From the NCBI GenBank assembly GCA_027080125.1, contig JALWSW010000101.1:1-6576 (forward strand): a stretch of DNA of 6,576 nt, given 5' to 3'. Shown in pieces: positions 5,352-6,576 of the stretch. This stretch comes from Campylobacterales bacterium (GTDB lineage Bacteria > Campylobacterota_A > Desulfurellia > JAADFJ01). The position numbers were made by a program, and so were the translations under genes. Each line of letters begins with the position of its first letter. Position 1 is the first letter of the stretch. Below the pieces are notes generated by a model, which was not told where the DNA came from, did not search any database, and worked only from the letters and a program-made list of their open reading frames with translations.

Positions 5352-6576
5352 GCTTCAGATGGCAAAATAAGCAAAATTGTAAAAGGATATGAGTATCGCC
5401 CTCAGCAGGAAAAGATGGCTTATGCGGTTTCAAACGGGCTTTTACATAAAAGAAACTGCCTGATTGAGGCGCCAACTGGAATAGGCAAAACCATTGCATA
5501 TTTGTCAGCCGCCTGTTTTTTCTCACTTGAAAATAAACAGAAAATAATTGTAAGCACAAATACAATCAATCTTCAGGAGCAGTTGTTCAAAAGGGATCTT
5601 CCTATGCTCAAAAAAACCGCATTCAACAATCTTAGGTTTTCTCTGTTGATGGGAAGAGGTAACTATATCTGCTTGAACAAATTTTATAAACTTTTTTCAG
5701 CTGATTCTGAAATTGTTGAACCGCTGGAAGAATGGATAAAAACCACAAAAACAGGTATAAAAACCGAACAGACTTTTCTATCTGATAATCTCTGGGATGA
5801 GATTGCATCAGATTCGGACACCTGTATTGGCAACAGATGCAGATTTTTTCAATCCGAATGCTTTTATTATAAATCAAAAAGGGCTGCACTGAAATCAGAT
5901 ATCATAGTCACCAATCATCACCTCCTTATCTCCGATTTTATGCTGCCGGATGGTAGAAAAATTTTGCCCGATCATCAATTTATCATCTGGGACGAGGCTC
6001 ATCACATCACAGATGTTGCAACAAACCAGTTAGGTGGCAGTTTTTCAACTTCAAAACTAATTCTTTTAATAAACAGGCTTATCAAAAAAGAAGGTGGAAT
6101 TTTGCATATATTGCGCTATAGAATGAACAGGTTTTCCGATAACAAATTCGATAAACTTGTTGATAATCTTACGGAGTTGCTGGGTAAGACGAAGAAAAAA
6201 ACCAAACGCTTTGAACAATCAGCCGACCGATTTTTGAACGATTTTTCTCTGTCTGAATATGGAAACGGCGTTGTCAAGGAACTTGATAACAGCATAAACA
6301 AGATAATTGACGCTGCCAAATCGATTAGCTCAAGAGCAGAAAAGATTGCCGATGATGATTCGGTCGGTTTTGAAAAGATGCGCATAAACGCCTTGATTGA
6401 AAAGTTTGCAGATATCAGAAAAATTCTTGAAAAATTTCTAACTCCTGATAAACGATTTGTTGCCTGCCTGAAGCCTTTGGCAAAATCGATACTATTTCAG
6501 GTAAGCCCGATTGATGTTTCCGGCTTTCTAAAGCCGCTTTTTTCGGAAAAAACAAACATTTTGACCTCTGCAACAC
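5328..6576 (+). CDS. dinG: Fe-S-cluster superfamily 2 DNA helicase, DinG/XPD-like (3' end outside window)
   Basis: The frame is open to the right edge; 416 residues are visible. Numbered from GTG 5328: an RPQQ Q-motif (YEYRPQQEKMA, 22-32), Walker A APTGIGKT (48-55), motif Ia VSTNT-NLQEQL, the four Fe-S cysteines C115 (GRGNYIC), C166, C171 and C178 (TCIGNRC, SEC), VTNHHLL, the DEAH box DEAHH at 222-226, a long helical insert matching the Arch region, and NILTSAT (motif III) at the edge. Such enzymes are ATP-driven 5'-3' helicases acting on D-loops, R-loops and damaged or collided forks. There is no N-terminal exonuclease domain as in Bacillus DinG; YoaA is an alternative orthologue. The start is uncertain: the frame opens after TGA 5265-5267. 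GTG 5328 gives a family-like MKAVHRFFASDGK start but lacks a clear Shine-Dalgarno and lies in the hairpin; TTG 5271 would overlap metG by 38 bases; ATT 5304 has AGGAAG eight bases upstream. Confidence 0.9.
   Translation, partial: MKAVHRFFASDGKISKIVKGYEYRPQQEKMAYAVSNGLLHKRNCLIEAPTGIGKTIAYLSAACFFSLENKQKIIVSTNTINLQEQLFKRDLPMLKKTAFNNLRFSLLMGRGNYICLNKFYKLFSADSEIVEPLEEWIKTTKTGIKTEQTFLSDNLWDEIASDSDTCIGNRCRFFQSECFYYKSKRAALKSDIIVTNHHLLISDFMLPDGRKILPDHQFIIWDEAHHITDVATNQLGGSFSTSKLILLINRLIKKEGGILHILRYRMNRFSDNKFDKLVDNLTELLGKTKKKTKRFEQSADRFLNDFSLSEYGNGVVKELDNSINKIIDAAKSISSRAEKIADDDSVGFEKMRINALIEKFADIRKILEKFLTPDKRFVACLKPLAKSILFQVSPIDVSGFLKPLFSEKTNILTSAT

Noticed and set aside
1..6576. Search for CRISPR repeats, tRNA/rRNA genes, insertion sequences, phage or toxin-antitoxin genes
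   Set aside because: No regularly spaced repeats, tRNA-like cloverleaf, transposase or small paired genes were seen; the coding space is fully taken by housekeeping genes, so I do not claim a new accessory system.

Overview
The window is one tightly packed, same-strand (+) run of housekeeping genes from an A+T-rich bacterium. By eye it is roughly 60% A+T, with many AAA, ATA, AGA and TTT codons. The order is: methyltransferase end, YhaM-type OB/HD nuclease, thymidylate kinase (tmk), DNA polymerase III delta' (holB), RicT/PSP1 protein (ricT), methionyl-tRNA synthetase (metG), Fe-S helicase of the DinG/XPD type. The tmk-holB-ricT-metG order, without the yaaQ/yaaR genes that sit between tmk and holB in Bacillus subtilis, resembles what I recall from deltaproteobacteria-like anaerobes more than from Bacilli. 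This placement is an inference from memory; no taxonomic marker is present.

Layout: 2-253 is the C-terminal end of a class I SAM methyltransferase that enters from the left edge. 250-1221 is the OB-fold plus HD-domain exonuclease. 1224-1832 is tmk, with a TTG start. 1795-2484 is holB, overlapping tmk by 38 bases. 2481-3461 is ricT and 3458-5308 is metG. From about 5328 (possibly 5271) to the right edge runs a helicase that is cut by the window end. Three junctions are ATGA four-base overlaps, one gap is two bases, and no intergenic space is large enough for a promoter. The genes before the metG stop are therefore almost certainly one operon whose promoter lies upstream of the window.

The genes combine dTTP supply (Tmk), replication (delta' of the clamp loader), DNA unwinding and repair (helicase), RNA turnover or processing (YhaM-like nuclease, RicT) and translation (MetRS). 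This is a growth-linked operon, not an accessory island. I see no mobile element, CRISPR array, RNA gene, phage gene or defence system, and I do not claim a new system. The most interesting non-coding signal is a GC-rich hairpin followed by seven T's (5316-5351). It sits immediately after the metG stop codon and inside the start of the helicase reading frame. It looks like an intrinsic terminator or attenuator and bears on where the helicase begins. Other points worth checking are a Tmk with several altered conserved residues, a short delta' with a collapsed P-loop, a strongly basic RicT tail encoded across an A AAA AAG heptamer, and a nested inverted repeat inside metG.
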